Shown: positions 26,271-34,808, counted from the stretch's first letter. The stretch: 64,000 nucleotides of DNA from Mediterraneibacter butyricigenes (GCF_003574295.1 NZ_BHGK01000001.1:682001-746000); one strand, 5' to 3'. The notes: generated from the letters alone by a model not told the origin. Numbers and translations: made by a program.

Positions 26271-26310
26271 AAAAAAGCCTCACAAAGTCCGTATTTATGG
26301 ACTTTGTGAG
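26271..26310 (-). terminator. Terminator of the tRNA-Trp gene
   Basis: Perfect 12-bp stem CTCACAAAGTCC/GGACTTTGTGAG with an 8-base loop, followed on the minus strand by GC and six T. Confidence 0.93.
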
Positions 26311-26322
26311 ACCTTCAGCCAA

Positions 26323-26393
26323 CAGGGGATGAGAGAATCGAACTCCCACCAAAGGTTTTGGAGACCCCTATCATACCATTTGACCAATCCCCT
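26323..26393 (-). tRNA. tRNA-Trp (anticodon CCA)
   Basis: 71 bases fold as a cloverleaf on the minus strand: acceptor AGGGGAT/ATCCCCT, a short 3-bp D stem (GTC/GAT), anticodon stem GGGGT/ACCTT with two G-U pairs, anticodon loop CTCCAAA (anticodon CCA), a 4-base variable loop, and T stem GGGAG/CTCTC with loop TTCGATT. The discriminator is G, and CCA is not encoded. It has its own consensus promoter and terminator, so it is a single-gene unit. The weak D and anticodon stems are somewhat unusual, so a tRNAscan-type score would be useful. Confidence 0.88.
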
Positions 26394-26410
26394 ATATAAG
26401 GCACTAGATA

Positions 26411-26439
26411 GTTATACCATAATACTTCAAATTTGTCAA
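26411..26439 (-). promoter_or_regulatory. tRNA-Trp promoter
   Basis: On the minus strand TTGACA (26439-26434), 17-base spacer and TATAAC (26416-26411), 18 bases before the mature tRNA 5-prime end. Confidence 0.85.
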
Positions 26440-26527
26440 CAATTCTGATAGATTTTCTCTCCTTTTTCAAAAGTTTTGAAAGAGCTAGCTATATCATCTC
26501 GTTTTTAAAAACATTTTCCAATTATCC

Positions 26528-26818
26528 TTATCCCTGTAGTCCATCAGACTGTCGGATCATATCCTCTACCACAATATCATAAATCTCTCCGATGGAATTA
26601 CAGTATTCCAGAATTTTCCACGGTTCGTTGGTATGGAAATGTATTTTTACCAGGTCTTCGTCTCCTGCTGCAATCAGGCTATTGCCCTCAAAATGTTCTG
26701 AGATGTATTCAGCGATTTCATCCTCATCCAGATCCTCGTCTCTTCTGTCAATTAATAACTGTGTGTCGTAGCGATATGCGAACTGATCGTCTTCTGCATC
26801 AATAGAATGAACTGCCAT
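26528..26818 (-). CDS. Small stand-alone FakA/YloV-like domain protein
   Basis: 96 residues. The stretch YDTQLLID, GNSLIAAGDEDLVKIHFHTNEPWKILEY and IYDIVVEDMIRQ resembles one segment of the C-terminal part of FakA/YloV (the DAK-like fatty acid kinase), where GDxDLVKVHVHTNxP is typical. Here it is a complete separate gene with its own GGAGG site. The kinase (DhaL-like) domain is absent. It may be a free-standing binding or regulatory module, or a remnant. It lies between tRNA-Trp and the LysR gene with no clear operon partner. Confidence 0.6.
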   Translation of the reverse strand: MAVHSIDAEDDQFAYRYDTQLLIDRRDEDLDEDEIAEYISEHFEGNSLIAAGDEDLVKIHFHTNEPWKILEYCNSIGEIYDIVVEDMIRQSDGLQG

Positions 26819-26961
26819 TGCTTTTCCTCCGTTTCTTTCCTTTCTCTGGTTTATGCTATTCTTATTGTACCACGTTTTTCCAGAGAACGTCCAAAAACTT
26901 ATAATACTCTACGAATGGATGTGCCTTCGCCTTGATCTTTCCTACCAGATAAGTAATAGGT

Positions 26962-27870
26962 TTATTCTGTATCCATTGCCATTTTTTCTTCCTGTAACAG
27001 CTTTTTTAATTTTTGAGCCGCTGCACTCATCGGACGCTTTGCATCATAAATCATACACACATGTCGACTGGGAATTCCTTCTTTCAAATCCATCTGAATG
27101 ATTTCATGTTTTTTAAGTGCTTCCTCTGCCATTTCTTCTGGCAAAAAAGCCAGTCCTAACTCATTTTTAACTAATGGCAGAACCTGATCGGTTGTTGCTG
27201 CTTCCGTATCCGGCACCAGTTCTGCTCCATGTTCCAGAAATAATTTCTCATAAAAATGATAAGTTGTCGTCTCTCTGCCCAAGCTGATCAACGGATAATC
27301 TTTCAGGTCTTTCAGAGACAACTCCTGACTGGCCAGAGCAGTAAATGTTTTTCCACCCACCAGGATTTCCTGAAAACTGCGCAACCTGATTTCTTTTAAC
27401 GGAACTTCTACTTTTACAGGCGTTGTTACGACTGCAAAATCAATTTCGCCGCTTCGCACGGAACGAATCGCCTCAGGTGTAGAATCATTACAAAGTTTCA
27501 GTCTCACCCCAGGATACTCCAAATGAAATTTATGCAGCCTGTCCAGTAAATAAATATTTAAGGCTGTTTCACTGGCTCCGATCGACACACTTCCATGCTC
27601 CAGTCCCACACTTTCCGATAACTCTTCTTCGGCCGTCTGAAGCTGCTGCACTGCCACAGATACCCTGGTATATAACCGCTCTCCTTCCGGTGTCAGATGC
27701 ACCCCTCGATTCGTCCTTACAAACAGCGTGCAATTCAATTCATGCTCCAAACAATTCATAGCACGTGTCACATTAGGCTGACTGTTACACAGTGCCCGCG
27801 CTGCTTTTGTAAAATTATGATATTTAGCTACATAATAGAAAATCTTATAATATTCAAAATTTACATTCAT
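26962..27870 (-). CDS. LysR-family transcriptional regulator
   Basis: 302 residues from the ATG at 27870 (AGGAGA site); the open frame extends upstream to 27945 but without a ribosome binding site. N-terminal HTH: YYKIFYYVAKYHNFTKAARALCNSQPNVTRAMNCLEHELNCTLFVR, then a two-lobe effector domain. Divergent from the PurA-like, unknown and ThrE-like cassette, with an inverted repeat of LysR-box type between them, so it most likely activates that cassette in response to a small molecule. The effector is unknown. Confidence 0.9.
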   Translation of the reverse strand: MNVNFEYYKIFYYVAKYHNFTKAARALCNSQPNVTRAMNCLEHELNCTLFVRTNRGVHLTPEGERLYTRVSVAVQQLQTAEEELSESVGLEHGSVSIGASETALNIYLLDRLHKFHLEYPGVRLKLCNDSTPEAIRSVRSGEIDFAVVTTPVKVEVPLKEIRLRSFQEILVGGKTFTALASQELSLKDLKDYPLISLGRETTTYHFYEKLFLEHGAELVPDTEAATTDQVLPLVKNELGLAFLPEEMAEEALKKHEIIQMDLKEGIPSRHVCMIYDAKRPMSAAAQKLKKLLQEEKMAMDTE

Positions 27871-27978
27871 GTTCTCCACTCTCCTGTTCCGATATTTTCC
27901 GGTATCCTTGCTATCCTTGCCCGGCTGCAGGATAGAATCGTGCAACTTATGCCGTTTTATTTCTCACAATCTGTAATA

Positions 27979-28067
27979 TCGGACGTTGCTTCTTATCCGA
28001 CATATCAAATAATAATTTCTACTATATCAATAATAGTTTTTACTTATTTCTATTTTCAAATTATAAT
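27979..28067 (+). promoter_or_regulatory. LysR-box-like site and promoter of the PurA-like cassette
   Basis: Inverted repeat TCGGA-N12-TCCGA at 27979-28000 and a weaker dyad ACTAT...ATAGT around 28021-28037. A -10 TATAAT lies at 28062-28067 with only a poor -35 (TTTACT, 17-base spacing), as expected for an activator-dependent promoter. Confidence 0.5.
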
Positions 28068-28115
28068 CATCTCAGAACTAAAAAACAACATCTTATTTTC
28101 AGGGAGGTTTTTCAT

Positions 28116-29435
28116 ATGTTAACTGCTGTTACCGGAATTAACTGGGGCGATGAAGGAAAAGGACGAGTCATTGATCTTCTCGCCGAACATGCCGATATTG
28201 TCGTACGTTATCAGGGTGGAAATAATGCCGGCCACACTGTCGTCACAGATCAGGGGAAATTCGTATTAAATCTGCTGCCTTCTGGCATTTTGCATCCAGA
28301 CGTTGTCTGCGTTCTCGGTGACGGCATGGTCGTCGATCTGGAACATCTGGAACGGGAAATTGCCCAAATTGAATCCAACGGAATCTCGATCTCACCGGAG
28401 CATTTGAAGCTCTCCTCCCGCGCCACAATCTCAATGCCCTGGCATCGTGTTCAGGACGAATTGGAAGAGGATCGACTTGCCAAATCCGGTTCTGCTTTCG
28501 GATCCACCAGACGTGGAATTGCCTATGCTTACAGTGACAAATACCGAAAAAAAACTTTACGGCTCGGAGACCTTCTGCATTTAGAGGAACCAGGTATGCA
28601 GAATCGTCTGAAAATGATGCTGGAATCCAAAAATATGGAATTGGCCGGATGTTACCACCAGGAACCTATGTCCTACTCTGCTTTGCTCACCTGGTGCAAG
28701 AAGGAAGCGCAACACTTTGCGCCTTATATCTGTGATACCGGCAGTTATCTGGAACAAGCTCTGCAACATGGAAAAAAAGTGCTATTAGAAGCACAGCTGG
28801 GAGCCATGCGTGATATTGATTACGGAATTTTCCCTTACACGTCTAGTTCTTCCACTATCTCAGCCTATGGACCAATCGGAGCCGGTATTCCAGGTGCTCA
28901 TTTAGATCATGTGGTTGGCGTTCTCAAAGCTTACTCCACCTGCGTTGGTGCCGGTCCGTTTGTGGCAGAACACGCCCTGAGCGAAACCTGGATGGAATCC
29001 CTGCGAAAAGCCGGTGGCGAATATGGCGCTGCCACTGGTCGTCCTCGTCGTGTCGGTCCGTTTGATGCGGTTGCCAGTCGTTATGGTCTGAAATGTCAGA
29101 ATGCTGATCAGATTGCTTTGACCAAATTAGATGTTCTCAGTCAGTTTGATGAAATTCCGATCATTGTCGGTTATAAAAAAGACGGACAATTCGTAGACCA
29201 TTTTAATCCCATGGACAATCTGGAGCTCTGCGAACCGGTTCTGAAATATATCCCGGGATGGAAGGAAGATATTTCTTCCTGCACCAGTTGGGAGCAGCTC
29301 CCTGAAAATGCCCGTTCTTACATTCTGCAGATTGAAGAATTACTGAATCATGAAATCTCATTTATTTCTGTCGGTGCAAAACGAGAACAATATTTACTGA
29401 CACATGGTGCAAAGGAGATGTTTTTATGTCATTAG
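28116..29435 (+). CDS. Divergent adenylosuccinate synthetase paralogue
   Basis: 439 residues, PurA fold. Catalytic Asp12 (NWGDEGKGR) and His40 (GGNNAGHT) are present, the GTP site TKLDVL is intact and the aspartate loop ATGRPRRVG is near normal. The nucleotide pocket is altered: the canonical [22 protein letters not shown] reads EAQLGAMRDIDYG IFPYTSSSS, so the IMP-contacting Gln and the His are lost, and STRVGAGPF reads STCVGAGPF. It may ligate aspartate (or an analogue) to a different purine or hypoxanthine-like substrate. It is the first gene of a LysR-controlled operon; the next gene overlaps it by 10 bases. A plain housekeeping PurA is the alternative. Confidence 0.75.
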   Translation: MLTAVTGINWGDEGKGRVIDLLAEHADIVVRYQGGNNAGHTVVTDQGKFVLNLLPSGILHPDVVCVLGDGMVVDLEHLEREIAQIESNGISISPEHLKLSSRATISMPWHRVQDELEEDRLAKSGSAFGSTRRGIAYAYSDKYRKKTLRLGDLLHLEEPGMQNRLKMMLESKNMELAGCYHQEPMSYSALLTWCKKEAQHFAPYICDTGSYLEQALQHGKKVLLEAQLGAMRDIDYGIFPYTSSSSTISAYGPIGAGIPGAHLDHVVGVLKAYSTCVGAGPFVAEHALSETWMESLRKAGGEYGAATGRPRRVGPFDAVASRYGLKCQNADQIALTKLDVLSQFDEIPIIVGYKKDGQFVDHFNPMDNLELCEPVLKYIPGWKEDISSCTSWEQLPENARSYILQIEELLNHEISFISVGAKREQYLLTHGAKEMFLCH

Positions 29436-30223
29436 TTTTACCTCGAGAAGAAGAAGTTGAAAATATGTTTTCCCGGATTCTTTCCTCTGATGTCTACTGC
29501 AAAAGACTTCTGGATACCTTTTACGATCATATGTGTGACGACAATCGTTCTGTCGATTCCGATCCCACACATTTTGCGGAAGTTCTATTAAATGCTTATA
29601 AAAACGGAGATGTCAGCGCTTTACTGCTCGAACTGTGCCACCGCAGTATGTTTGATCTGCTCAAGGAAGCTTATCTGATTCCAAAACGTTTTCATGGAAA
29701 ATGCGGGGAAAATCCAGTGCTTCTGACGGATGCTGACGGAAATCTTCTTGAAGAGAAAAAAGGACTGGTTTCCAGACATGAATACAAAAAGTTTCATGAA
29801 GTATATGAGGCGCATCATGCCGCCCCCCGGTCAAAATTATATCTGGCTGATGGCTATGATCTGGTTCGGTACTACACCCAGGATATGGAACTTAACGAGA
29901 AAGCCGAAAACAGAGAGCGGGGAATTCTGATTTTATATGCACTTCCTGATACGAAAAAGTTGGGACTGACCGAGGCACAGGCTTATGATGTAATCTGGTC
30001 CACCTTCCATGAGATTCAGGAAGAAGCCTATTCTGCCGTTGTATATTACGGACAGGAGACCGGCACCAAATCCGGAAAATCTTTTGACGAACTCGGCGTG
30101 CTTCTTCCGATTCGCCAATTCGAATCAAAAATGCTCCAACACTTCGGAGTCATCGACGGCTTGGTCCTTGCCTGCCGTGAAAAAATGATAAAGACTGCCG
30201 GCATCGACAGTCTGGATCTATAA
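29426..30223 (+). CDS. Conserved-looking protein of unknown function in the PurA-like cassette
   Basis: 265 residues that I do not recognise. It is soluble in appearance, without signal peptide or membrane segments, mixed alpha/beta, with acidic N-terminus. Noticeable features are His/Cys pairs such as LLELCHRSMFDLLKEAYLIPK and a late TFHEIQEEAYSAVVYYG. It begins at a strong AAGGAG site 10 bases inside the end of the PurA-like gene, so the two are translationally coupled and may form a complex or act on the same substrate. The ThrE-like exporter follows 19 bases later. Confidence 0.75.
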   Translation: MSLVLPREEEVENMFSRILSSDVYCKRLLDTFYDHMCDDNRSVDSDPTHFAEVLLNAYKNGDVSALLLELCHRSMFDLLKEAYLIPKRFHGKCGENPVLLTDADGNLLEEKKGLVSRHEYKKFHEVYEAHHAAPRSKLYLADGYDLVRYYTQDMELNEKAENRERGILILYALPDTKKLGLTEAQAYDVIWSTFHEIQEEAYSAVVYYGQETGTKSGKSFDELGVLLPIRQFESKMLQHFGVIDGLVLACREKMIKTAGIDSLDL

Positions 30224-30242
30224 GTAAAACGAGGAATGTAAC

Positions 30243-31583
30243 ATGAATACTGTAACAAATCAATCGATCATCAAAAAAAATCACATGGATATCCTGTGGC
30301 ACGAATATGCTGATCAGACAGACAATACCCCCATTACCAAGGCTAGTCTGTCTGCAAAAGCTTCCGTCGTCGGAAGAGTCGGTGTCCTGATGCTTTCCTG
30401 CGGAACCGGAGCCTGGAGAGTCCGTAGTTCTATGAACGAGCTCTCAGAATTAATGCATATCACCTGCACCGTTGATATCGGTCTGATGTCCATTCATTAT
30501 ACCTGTTTTGACGGAGAAAGCAGTTTCAGTCAGTCTCTTTGCCTGACTAACACCGGTGTCAATACCTCCCAGCTGAATCGCCTGGAAAAATTTGTCTCCA
30601 ACTTTTCCCAGAAAGAGCTCTCTCAAAGCTGTGAAAAAATCCACTCCGCTTTAGATGAGATCGAAGAGATCCATGCGCTGTACTCCCCTACCACTTTGGG
30701 AGTAGCCGCGGCATTAGCCTGCGGTGCTTTTACTTTCCTTCTAGGCGGCGGAATCGTAGAAATGCTCTGCGCTTTTGTCGGAGCCGGCATCGGAAATTTC
30801 ATTCGTTGCAAACTGTCCAAGCATCACCTTACATTATTTTTATGTATTATTTCATCCGTATCTGCTGCCTGTCTGACCTATACTGTCCTCCTGAAAGTAT
30901 TGGAGATTATTTTTGCCGTCAGACTTCAACATGAAGCCGGTTATATCTGCTCCATGCTGTTTATTATCCCAGGATTTCCATTTATCACAAGTGGAATCGA
31001 CTTGGCAAAACTGGATATGCGTTCTGGAACCGAACGACTGATGTATTCCCTAATCATCATCACAGTCGCTACCATGACAGCCTGGATTCTTGCCATGCTG
31101 CTCGGCTTAAAACCACTTCCGTTCCTTCCAATGGATCTTGCATTATGGCAGTGGATTCTGTTTCGTCTCCTTGCCAGTTTTTGTGGAGTCTTCGGATTCT
31201 CTATCATGTTTAACAGTCCCAGGCGTCTTGCAACTGCTGCCGGTTTGATCGGTGCACTCTCCAATACCTTGCGTTTGGAGTTAATTGATCTTGTCAATAT
31301 GCCACCAGCCGCGGCTGCATTTATCGGAGCATTCCTGGCCGGACTCCTGGCTTCTACCCTGAAGGGTGTTGCCGGATACCCGAGAATCTCAATTACCGTA
31401 CCTTCTATTGTCATTATGGTGCCCGGATTGTATCTATATAAAGGATTTTATAATCTTGGAATTATGAGCCTTTCCACCGCAGCTTCCTGGCTTGCCTCTG
31501 CATTGCTCATCATTCTTGCCCTGCCACTGGGACTGATTTTTGCACGAATCCTGACAGACCGAACTTTCCGCTACTGCACTTGA
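30243..31583 (+). CDS. ThrE-like threonine/serine exporter family protein
   Basis: 446 residues combining both halves of the ThrE family: an N-terminal soluble region (~30-135) with ALLLCYGTGAWR-type sequence (here LMLSCGTGAWRVRSS), followed by about ten hydrophobic segments, including GGIVEMLCAFVGAGIGNFIR and IPGFPFITSGIDL in the first block and GLYLYKGFYNLG in the second. Proteins of this family export amino acids or related small molecules. As the last gene of the PurA-like cassette it may export the product made by the first two genes; that link is inference from operon structure. Confidence 0.85.
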   Translation: MNTVTNQSIIKKNHMDILWHEYADQTDNTPITKASLSAKASVVGRVGVLMLSCGTGAWRVRSSMNELSELMHITCTVDIGLMSIHYTCFDGESSFSQSLCLTNTGVNTSQLNRLEKFVSNFSQKELSQSCEKIHSALDEIEEIHALYSPTTLGVAAALACGAFTFLLGGGIVEMLCAFVGAGIGNFIRCKLSKHHLTLFLCIISSVSAACLTYTVLLKVLEIIFAVRLQHEAGYICSMLFIIPGFPFITSGIDLAKLDMRSGTERLMYSLIIITVATMTAWILAMLLGLKPLPFLPMDLALWQWILFRLLASFCGVFGFSIMFNSPRRLATAAGLIGALSNTLRLELIDLVNMPPAAAAFIGAFLAGLLASTLKGVAGYPRISITVPSIVIMVPGLYLYKGFYNLGIMSLSTAASWLASALLIILALPLGLIFARILTDRTFRYCT

Positions 31584-31589
31584 TACACT

Positions 31590-32116
31590 TTATAACTGTG
31601 GGATCACACATGCCAGATCTCCTTCGATTCCGATTCCGCGTATATCGAGGTCTTCTGGTATCGCCACGTCATCTAGATTCAATCGAATCATTTGGATATT
31701 TTTATGTTCTCGCGCCAGCTTTTCAAACGGAAAACGAAAAACGCCCGTGGACAGACAGCAAAATGCAATCGACTTTACTCCATATGCTACAGCCAGTTCC
31801 AAACATTTTCTGTAACAACTTGCAAGCAATTCCTCATCCTGTCCAGTCACTTTCCATTCCACAATGGGGCCCACTGTATGAAGAATATAATCGGCTGGAA
31901 GATTATAGCCAGACGTAATTTTCGCCTGCCCGGTCGGTTCTTCATACCCCTGTTTTTCCATGATCTCATGCATTTTCAGACGAAGCTGGATCCCAGCATA
32001 AGTATGGATAAGTTTCTCTGTCCCTGTGCATCTACTGGGATTTCCACTCTCTGCATCCGCTTTTGCTCTCCCAATAAATACTCTATCAGATAACGTCGTT
32101 TTTCTCCCTGATTCAC
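31590..32116 (-). pseudogene. Decayed macro-domain ADP-ribosyl hydrolase
   Basis: The N-terminal piece (starting at a GTG, RRYLIEYLLGEQKR) resembles the start of gut-type protein-ADP-ribose hydrolases but stops after ~50 codons. Shifting frame at about 32010 gives IHTYAGIQLRLKMHEIMEKQGYEEPTGQAKI, typical macro-domain sequence. Everything between, including the DAIVNAAN ADP-ribose loop, is missing. The C-terminal end also departs from the family after STGVFRFPFEKLA, continuing into unrelated-looking sequence. So there is an internal deletion with frameshift and a probable second junction. Not expected to be functional. Confidence 0.75.
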
Positions 32117-32197
32117 CTGTATCGCCCTCTTTCCATTCTTTTCTTTATCGCTTACGACTCATCCAACTATAATCGTCCTGATATTTTTCATTCTTTC

Positions 32198-32248
32198 TTA
32201 AAATGTATACGGCGGATTTCCCTGTAAAAATTCTACCACACGTTTCAT
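32198..32248 (-). other. 16-codon mini-ORF with strong ribosome binding site after nagB
   Basis: ATG preceded by ACAGGAGGT at ideal spacing, encoding MKRVVEFLQGNPPYTF, then stop. It sits 28 bases after nagB on the same strand. The peptide resembles the first residues of small flavin/pyridoxamine oxidase-like proteins, so it may be the stub of a lost gene, in keeping with the decayed macro-domain gene next to it. Confidence 0.35.
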
Positions 32249-32276
32249 AGTTTGTACCTCCTGTTTTTAATTTATT

Positions 32277-32999
32277 TTATATGTACTGTTTTCCGATATT
32301 CTTGATCACGGTTACATTGCTGTGTAATTGAAGGATTGATGCTGGAACTTGTGGCGTGATTGGTCCGTTCAATGCTCTTTCCAGAATTTGCTCCTTTTCT
32401 TTTCCATTCACAATTAGCAAAATTCTCTTCGCCTGCATAATATTTTTAATTCCCATAGTATACGCCTGTTTTGGGACCTTCTCTTTTGATTCAAAAAATC
32501 TCTGATTTGCCTCAATTGTGCTCATTGACAAATTCACACAATGGGTTTCTTTTTCAAAAGCACCACCCGGCTCATTGAAACCGATATGTCCGTTTCTTCC
32601 AAGTCCTAAAAGCTGCAAATCTATTTCCCCATGTTCATGAATGATCCGATTATACTCCTCACAGGCTTTTTTCGAATCTTGCTCCATACCATCTGGCAGA
32701 AAGGTTCTTAACCTGTCAATATTTACATGTGCAAACAATTGATGTTCCATATAATATCGATAACTTTGAGGATTATCAGCCCCGATTCCTTTATATTCAT
32801 CCAAATTTATCGTTGTCACCTGTGAAAAATCGAGATCTCCCTTCTGATACCATTCAATTAACTGTTTATAAATCCCCAAGGGCGAGGAACCTGTCGCCAG
32901 GCCCAATACACAATCCGGCTTCATAATAATCTGCGCCGAAATAATATTTGCCGCTTTTCTGCTTAAATCCTGATAGTCTTTTGCCTTGTAAAAAATCAT
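32277..32999 (-). CDS. nagB: Glucosamine-6-phosphate deaminase
   Basis: 240 residues. Converts glucosamine-6-phosphate to fructose-6-phosphate and ammonia. Motifs: LATGSSPLGIYKQL (phosphate binding), TINLDEYKGI with the catalytic Asp, and GLGRNGHIGFNEPG with the active-site His. The length is at the short end of the family, lacking the allosteric C-terminus of the E. coli enzyme, as in Bacillus-type NagB. Strong AAGGAG start. It is divergent from an AraC regulator, which may control it. It would feed products of the NanE/ROK pathway at 44-53 kb into glycolysis, provided NagA is encoded elsewhere. Confidence 0.94.
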   Translation of the reverse strand: MIFYKAKDYQDLSRKAANIISAQIIMKPDCVLGLATGSSPLGIYKQLIEWYQKGDLDFSQVTTINLDEYKGIGADNPQSYRYYMEHQLFAHVNIDRLRTFLPDGMEQDSKKACEEYNRIIHEHGEIDLQLLGLGRNGHIGFNEPGGAFEKETHCVNLSMSTIEANQRFFESKEKVPKQAYTMGIKNIMQAKRILLIVNGKEKEQILERALNGPITPQVPASILQLHSNVTVIKNIGKQYI

Positions 33000-33142
33000 A
33001 ATTCTTCTCTCCTTTCCTTTTCTTAATGAAAACTCAACTCTTATTTGCTCTGTTCTTCTTTAATACAATTGACGAATTACCTACTACGACGTACAATAAA
33101 AATAACTTCATTTAAATAAGCTTTTTCAGGAGGATACCTCAT

Positions 33143-34018
33143 ATGATCTGGAAAGAAACTGGTGTAAATAAAGGTTCCTATATGTGTTTTTTTAATCTGC
33201 CCTCTTCATTTAAAGCATTCTATTATTACATGGTTAGTTGTGGATATTTTCTGTGTAATGAATCTTATGAAGTACGGAATGATGGAAATCGTCCTCCGCT
33301 TTTCTTCTATATTATAACCGGAGAACTTAAGCTGGACTATCAGGACAAACATTACTGTGCCGGTTCCAATGACATTGTTTTATTAAACTGTTATCGCCCT
33401 CAAAGCTATTATTGTACTTCTGACTGTGAATTTTTATTTTTCCATTTTGATGGCAATACTGCTCCAGAACTAACAGATCATCTGATTGACACCAATGGCG
33501 GACCAATCTTTCATCTAAACAATGCTTCTACTGTCTATGAAAGGATCAACAAGCCTGTTATGAATTTATGTTATCAGGAACAAGTTTCTGATGCGGCCTT
33601 ATCTTCCCTTGTCTATTCTACATTATGCCTGATTCAGGAAAACAGTTTGTTAAGCTCTGCTTTTCGTAGTTATTCTGATCCTGTAACAAAAGTTATCAAC
33701 TATATCGATAAAAATATCAATCAACATTTTACTCTAAAAGAATTGTCCAACTATGTAAACTTAAGCCCTTATCATTTTTCACGGATATTCAAAAAGGAAA
33801 CCGGATACTCCCCTTTAGAATATGTATCCGTTACAAAAATCAATTTTGCAAAACTGGCTCTCCGAACATCAGATATTGCTATTTCCGAATTAGCAATTTC
33901 TCTCGGCTATAGCTCCTCATCCAGTTTTATCAATGCTTTCAAAGCCCAACGCGGTGTCTCTCCAAACCGTTATCGCAATGAATATTACGCAAATGTATCT
34001 GCAAACCAAACTTATTAA
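33143..34018 (+). CDS. AraC-family transcriptional regulator
   Basis: 291 residues. An N-terminal cupin-like sensor (~1-170, with GDI-like NDIVLLNCYRPQSYY) and a C-terminal double helix-turn-helix: TLKELSNYVNLSPYHFSRIFKKETGYSPLEYV and ISELAISLGYSSSSSFINAFKAQRGVSPNRYR. The second helix pair is strongly canonical. Divergent from nagB across 143 bases. Carbohydrate-responsive AraC proteins of this build usually activate adjacent sugar genes, so nagB is the likely target. A hairpin terminator follows. Confidence 0.9.
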   Translation: MIWKETGVNKGSYMCFFNLPSSFKAFYYYMVSCGYFLCNESYEVRNDGNRPPLFFYIITGELKLDYQDKHYCAGSNDIVLLNCYRPQSYYCTSDCEFLFFHFDGNTAPELTDHLIDTNGGPIFHLNNASTVYERINKPVMNLCYQEQVSDAALSSLVYSTLCLIQENSLLSSAFRSYSDPVTKVINYIDKNINQHFTLKELSNYVNLSPYHFSRIFKKETGYSPLEYVSVTKINFAKLALRTSDIAISELAISLGYSSSSSFINAFKAQRGVSPNRYRNEYYANVSANQTY

Positions 34019-34026
34019 AATAACAA

Positions 34027-34065
34027 AAGGGAGGCCAAAATCTTTTTCAGCCTCCCTTGTTTTTC
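34027..34065. terminator. Bidirectional terminator between the AraC gene and deoC
   Basis: 9-bp stem AAGGGAGGC/GCCTCCCTT with a 14-base loop; GTTTTTC follows on the plus strand and TTTTG on the minus strand, serving the two convergent genes. Confidence 0.85.
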
Positions 34066-34097
34066 TCTATCTCTTTTATAGATTCTTCAAGCAAATC

Positions 34098-34808
34098 CTA
34101 CTTCAAATCCAACACAACCGGTACAGATCTGTATCCAATTCCCATTCTATCGATTCCCATATCAATCAATTTCAGGAAATGCTCTCTTGTACGAATACAT
34201 CCGCTACCTTTGATCTTACAGGTATCACCGACTTCGTCCATAATCACCTGGATAATCTCCGGTGTTGCACCATGTGATTCATAACCTGTCAAGAATCCGG
34301 TACTGGTCTTTACAAAATCAACGCCTGCATCCATACAACATTTGCAACCAAGTTTTACCTGATCTATATTTAATGCATCTGTTTCCAAAATAACTTTTAA
34401 TTCTCTTCCATATTTATGAGCGGCTGCTACACACGCTTTCAAATCTTCGACAATTTCTTCCACCTTACCGGAACGCAGTTTTCCATAGTTAATTACAATA
34501 TCTACTTCCTTTACCGTATCATATTTTGCAACAGTTTCAATCTGCTGTACTCTAGATTCCGTCGAGCTGGTTCCAAATGGGAAATCTGTCACCGGACAAA
34601 GCATTGTCTCAGATCCTTTTACATATGGTTCACAAAGTTCCATATATCCTGGATTGATGCAGATTGTTGCACATCCCAGTTTTACGCCATCTTTTGTCAA
34701 ATCTATAATCTCTTCCTCTGTAAACTCCGGTTTTAATACAGAATAATCGATATAAGATGCCAACTCTTTCACTGTCATGTCTGCTGCTTTCTTTTCTGGT
34801 TTCTTCAT
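34098..34808 (-). CDS. deoC: Deoxyribose-phosphate aldolase (DeoC family)
   Basis: 236 residues. The Schiff-base lysine motif FVKTSTGF is present, as are LETDALN and the phosphate-binding KGSGCIRTREH. Forms or cleaves deoxyribose-5-phosphate to acetaldehyde and glyceraldehyde-3-phosphate. An extra ~20 residues precede the barrel (MTVKELASYIDYSVLKPEF). It lies 130 bases after the sugar operon's oxidoreductase on the same strand, with a hairpin in between, so it may be partly co-transcribed and act as the terminal aldolase of that pathway on another ketose or aldose phosphate. Confidence 0.88.
   Translation of the reverse strand: MKKPEKKAADMTVKELASYIDYSVLKPEFTEEEIIDLTKDGVKLGCATICINPGYMELCEPYVKGSETMLCPVTDFPFGTSSTESRVQQIETVAKYDTVKEVDIVINYGKLRSGKVEEIVEDLKACVAAAHKYGRELKVILETDALNIDQVKLGCKCCMDAGVDFVKTSTGFLTGYESHGATPEIIQVIMDEVGDTCKIKGSGCIRTREHFLKLIDMGIDRMGIGYRSVPVVLDLK

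Noticed and set aside
28116-29435. PurA-like gene as PurZ (2-aminoadenine synthesis)
   Set aside because: PurZ proteins replace the catalytic Asp, but here Asp12 in WGDEGKG is retained, and there is no phage context.
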